Source of the DNA: Homarus americanus | Lineage: Eukaryota > Arthropoda > Malacostraca > Decapoda > Nephropidae | Length of the DNA: 64,000 bases | Reading direction: 5' to 3' | Assembly: GCF_018991925.1 (NCBI RefSeq) | Contig: NW_024756966.1 | Location: 799,501 to 863,500 of the forward strand | In this document: piece by piece, positions 60,690 to 64,000 of the stretch | Numbering within the stretch: position 1 is the stretch's first letter | Layout: the number at the start of each line of letters is the position of its first letter | Translations under genes and position numbers: made by a program | Notes under the pieces: generated by a model | Databases searched by the model: none | Seen by the model: only the letters and a program-made list of their open reading frames with translations | What the model was told of the DNA's origin: nothing

Positions 60690-61930
60690 CTGTCTCACAC
60701 CTGTACTCACCTGTCCTTACCTCATCTGTTGACTCATTTAGTTTGGGATTCGTTTTCTACCTGTGAGTCTTACATGAAGGGTTGAATATAGATGTACATA
60801 GTATATCATTATATTATCTACATCTTCAGGTTATAGTTCGTCTAAATGTCAATCGTCTGCTATAACTATTAATTCTTTTTAACTCGTTCACGTCTCATAA
60901 CATTAAACAAATCTCTAGAATTATTTACTCCGTATTGTATTTATATTGTACCTCCGGCATGGTGAGTTAGGTTAGGTTAGGTACGCCGCGGTGAAATCTT
61001 CCATCAGTAGCGACATCACAAAGCGCTTTAATATTTTTTACGTGAGAATTTCTACGTGTGTTTTACTTTATTATAAATTCCACTGTAGTTTATCCTCGTA
61101 CCTGAGCGTTTGGTAATGAAAAGGCAAGGGGGGGGGGGGGAGAACAGTGAATATCAGTGAAATTCGTAATAAGTGCAATTTGACTTTCAAATAGATTTCT
61201 AAAGCTAAGAAAATCATGAGTTAATAATATCTAACTAATACTGTTAAACTTTTGGTCAAGATACATGGAATCGGATAATGAAAACAAAAATAAAATAATT
61301 CTGGCCAAGTTCTTCTTCCTGTTTCAACCATTAGACGACGCGTACGAGTACTTTATATTCAGGTACTACGTAGACACTTTCACATCACGTTACGCTCAGC
61401 GGCTCAGACAGTTCTATGGATGAAAACTACGCCGTAACTTATTTAATATTCCTTTTATGTGATGTATGATGATTTGTTTTAATTTTCTGAATCAGTTTAC
61501 TCTCAGGTTAGGTATTAACATTGTGAGTGAGTCGGGCGTATAGGAAATATTACTTATTGTTGTGACTTGTATAAACCTCGTGTTGTTTACTGGGGCGTTG
61601 TCACGAGGTTTACCTTTATGTGATGAATAACGATAAAATTATAACAAATGAGGATGATATTAATTTTCTTCCGTGAAGGTTCTTGTACTAGACACTAAAA
61701 CAGTTGGAATCACTTGACGAAATGTCTACATCAATTATTTGTGTTTTCTTGGACTCACTTCAGTCTCCTCACCACTCTTGCCTCTCTCCTCCTGTCTCTC
61801 ATGAGTAATATTAAAATATATACATATCATATGTTATAATAATTTCACTTTATGTTTTAATATTTTCTTGCAGAGTTTAATACATAACTTTGATGTTACA
61901 GAGATAATATATGTAGGTAAGAAGAGTGTG
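60690..61930. other. Intronic stretch before the last exon
   Basis: AT-rich and without genes. Holds a short GGTTA array (about 60966-60981) and a G-run near 61129-61140. The acceptor tract for the next exon begins near 61970. Confidence 0.55.
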
Positions 61931-61996
61931 TTAAGGGTGCGGGAGGGCCACCATGGTTTAAACTGATCTATGCTTCCTCTTTCTTGACTTTTCCAG

Positions 61997-64000
61997 AAGA
62001 GACCAAAGATGAGACGGGCCGCTCCCCGGACCACGTGCACGCGTGTCCCTTCTGCCACTTCACGTGCGAGTCGGAGACGACGCTGCAGCATCACGTAGAC
62101 GCTGACCATGGCGGTGAGAAGAAGGCGGGCCTCAGGTGTCCGCTGTGCGAGGAGGCGTGTCCGGACATGTCCGCCCTGGAGAAGCACGCCATTAATATTC
62201 ACTCCGTCAACTCTGACGGCCTTCAGCGCCTCTTGCTGCTGGTCAGACTTAGTGATGCTGCTAGTAAAGGCGATGATGAGGAGGACCATCACCAAAACCA
62301 GAGCGAACAGCATCAGCGGTTGCAGGAACAGCTACAGCAGCGGTACCAGCAGAAGCCGGAAGAGAGCCAGTCATCAGGTGGTGCAGGTAAGCGAGGTGAT
62401 GAGCGGAGCGTGGGCCGGGAGCAGGAGGAGTGTGGCGTGTGTGGGGTGGCCTGTGTCTCTATCGAAGATCTAGTAGCTCACCAGGCGATTACTGGCCACA
62501 CGACCATCACGGAGACCCCGCGTGGCCCCGGCTACTTATGCTGGAAGAAGGGCTGCAACCACTACTTCCCCACAGCCCAAGCGCTACATAGTCACTTTCG
62601 GGAGATCCACGGCGCGGCCCCCCGACCCTCAGTGGCTGTGTCTGAACGACACGTGTACAAGTACCGTTGTCAACAATGCTCACTCGCGTTTAAGACTGTT
62701 GAGAAGCTGCAGTTGCATTCCCAATACCATGCCATTCGGGACGCTACTAAATGCCTACTGTGCCAACGGAACTTCCGTTCGTTAACTGCACTGCAGAAGC
62801 ACGTCAGTTTAGACCACACCAACCTGACGCCGGTGGAGCGTAACCAGTTCCAGGCGTCCACCGTCGGAACTCCGGTGGGGGCGGGGGCGGGACCAGTCCT
62901 TGACCCCAACACCACAGCCCTGCTCCGTCGGGAGTCCAACAAGGGGGACGAGGTGGAGGAGGTGGCGCGAGTGGTGGAAGAGCCGCCACTCCCGCCACAG
63001 CAGCAGGCTATTGAGGACTACCTCAACTCGGACACGATGGCCCTGGACAACTATAGCGACCCGGCGAGACGCTACAAGTGTCACCGGTGCCGTGTCGGCT
63101 TCACCAGACAGAGTTACCTCACAGCTCACCAAAAGACGCTGCTCCACCGTCGTGGTGAGAAGCTCACTTATCCCATGGAGAAATACCTCGACCCCAACAG
63201 ACCTTATAAATGTGACGTCTGTAAAGAGTCATTTACGCAGAAAAATATTCTGCTTGTACATTATAATTCAGTCAGTCATTTGCACAAGCTTAAAAAAGCT
63301 ATGCAGGATAAAGAGACCAAAGGATCCTTAAGTAATACTCAGACCCAGTCTGAGCTGGGCAGCACTGAGGGCAGAACAACCCCCCAGGGGGACGGCCAAG
63401 CCGGCCCCCCACGGGGTAGCGGTGTAGGGATGGGGGAGGAGGAGGAGCGGAACAAACCTTATAGATGTCATGTGTGCCGCGTGGCGTACTCCCAGCAGTC
63501 AACGCTGGACATCCACCTCCGCTCAGTGCTCCATCAGACACGTGCCTCCCGCCTCCCAGAGTACGGGGGCCCCGCCGCCCACCATGACCCCTTGCGCCCA
63601 CTAGTCGAGCGAACACCCACACCCACCTCCACCCCGCAGCCCTCCCCAGCCCCACACCACGACGCCCACACTCCTCGCTCCCCTTCTAACTCCCAGGGCA
63701 CCCCTCCTGGGGCGCACCATCAGGGCATTTCCTCCTCCAGTAGTAGTGGCAGCGGCGGCCAGGGAAGCTGCGGGCGCTGCGGCGGCGTGTGGAACACAGC
63801 TGAGCAAGGGGCACAGCACGCAGTGCTGTGTGGTCTTCTGCCGCCCCATCTGGCCTTCCTTCCTCACGTCAGCTGCAGCAGCTTGAGTCCGTCAGCCGCC
63901 CTGGACGCCGCATGGGCCTCCCTCTGCGGCGCCACCCACCTGCCCCCGACTCAGCCCCACGACCGCTCTCTCTCTCCATCTGAATGTTCCATAGAATCTC
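61997..64000 (+). CDS. zfh2/ZFHX3/4 second zinc-finger coding exon, open at window end
   Basis: Continues the ZFHX-family protein. The exon begins after TTGACTTTTCCAG with two bases of a split codon. From 61999 it stays open for 667 codons to the right edge without a stop, so it is partial. C2H2 fingers lie at 62044-62109, 62137-62202, 62431-62499, 62539-62610 (C-x4-C), 62668-62730, 62752-62817, 63079-63147, 63214-63276 and 63466-63534. The last contains QQSTLDIHLRSVLHQTRAS, a strongly conserved ZFHX signature. A tenth, atypical C2HC candidate lies at 63769-63831. Linkers are Gln/Glu-rich (62281-62370), Gly/Pro-rich and Ser/Pro/His-rich (63590-63760). Family proteins go on to several homeodomains, which must be encoded beyond this window. 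They bind AT-rich DNA and control neural and muscle differentiation and, in flies, wing and leg patterning; those roles are from family knowledge. Confidence 0.93.

Larger units (their letters stand above)
44304..61996 (+). other. Intron 2 of zfh2 (inferred), about 17.7 kb
   Basis: Lies between the large exon and the exon starting at 61997, whose acceptor is TTGACTTTTCCAG. No other gene was recognised. It holds many simple repeats, a GC-richer stretch just after the large exon (44690-45010), a non-repetitive island at 51780-52140 and a candidate small exon at 60636-60684. If that exon is real, this region is two introns. Confidence 0.6.

Noticed and set aside
61822..62313. Minus-strand open frame of 159 codons at the last exon
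   Set aside because: It overlaps the conserved + strand zinc-finger frame and has no recognisable domain.

Overview
The window looks like nuclear DNA of an arthropod, most likely a decapod crustacean. Three things point that way. It carries many short arrays of the arthropod telomere-type pentamer TTAGG/AACCT. It has an extreme load of simple repeats and minisatellites: (GA/CT)n, (GT/CA)n, (CATA)n, (TATC)n, (ATT)n, (CTC)n. It holds part of one very large gene with introns of about 24 kb and 18 kb. The species cannot be fixed from the sequence alone. No bacterial genes, rRNA, tRNA, CRISPR array or intact transposon was recognised.

The one convincing protein-coding gene is the 5' part of a zinc-finger homeobox transcription factor of the zfh2 / ZFHX3 / ZFHX4 (ATBF1) family, on the + strand. 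A GC-rich block at about 16.15-17.21 kb looks like its promoter and a non-coding first exon, ending at a strong splice donor at 17211. A large coding exon at 41.1-44.3 kb encodes about 1,067 residues: the conserved family N-terminus, a Gln/His-rich tract and about eleven zinc fingers. A second coding exon starts at 61997 and stays open to the window end, with nine more fingers. The homeodomains typical of the family must lie to the right, outside the window.

The two coding exons cannot be joined directly: the only splice site in the right phase would create a stop codon. A small candidate exon at 60636/60645-60684 has a start codon and a donor in the right phase for the 61997 exon. It could be a bridging 49-nt exon, or the first exon of a short isoform driven by an internal promoter. 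The second option would parallel the long (A) and short (B) isoforms known for mammalian ATBF1/ZFHX3.

Layout: 1-16.15 kb is upstream intergenic or far-regulatory DNA with minisatellites, microsatellites and a purine-rich tract of about 0.95 kb. 16.15-17.21 kb is promoter and exon 1. 17.2-41.0 kb is intron 1. 41.1-44.3 kb is the large coding exon. 44.3-62.0 kb is intron 2, with a candidate internal promoter/exon near 60.2-60.7 kb. 62.0-64.0 kb is the next coding exon. Much of the non-coding DNA that looks unique is itself built of highly diverged short repeats.
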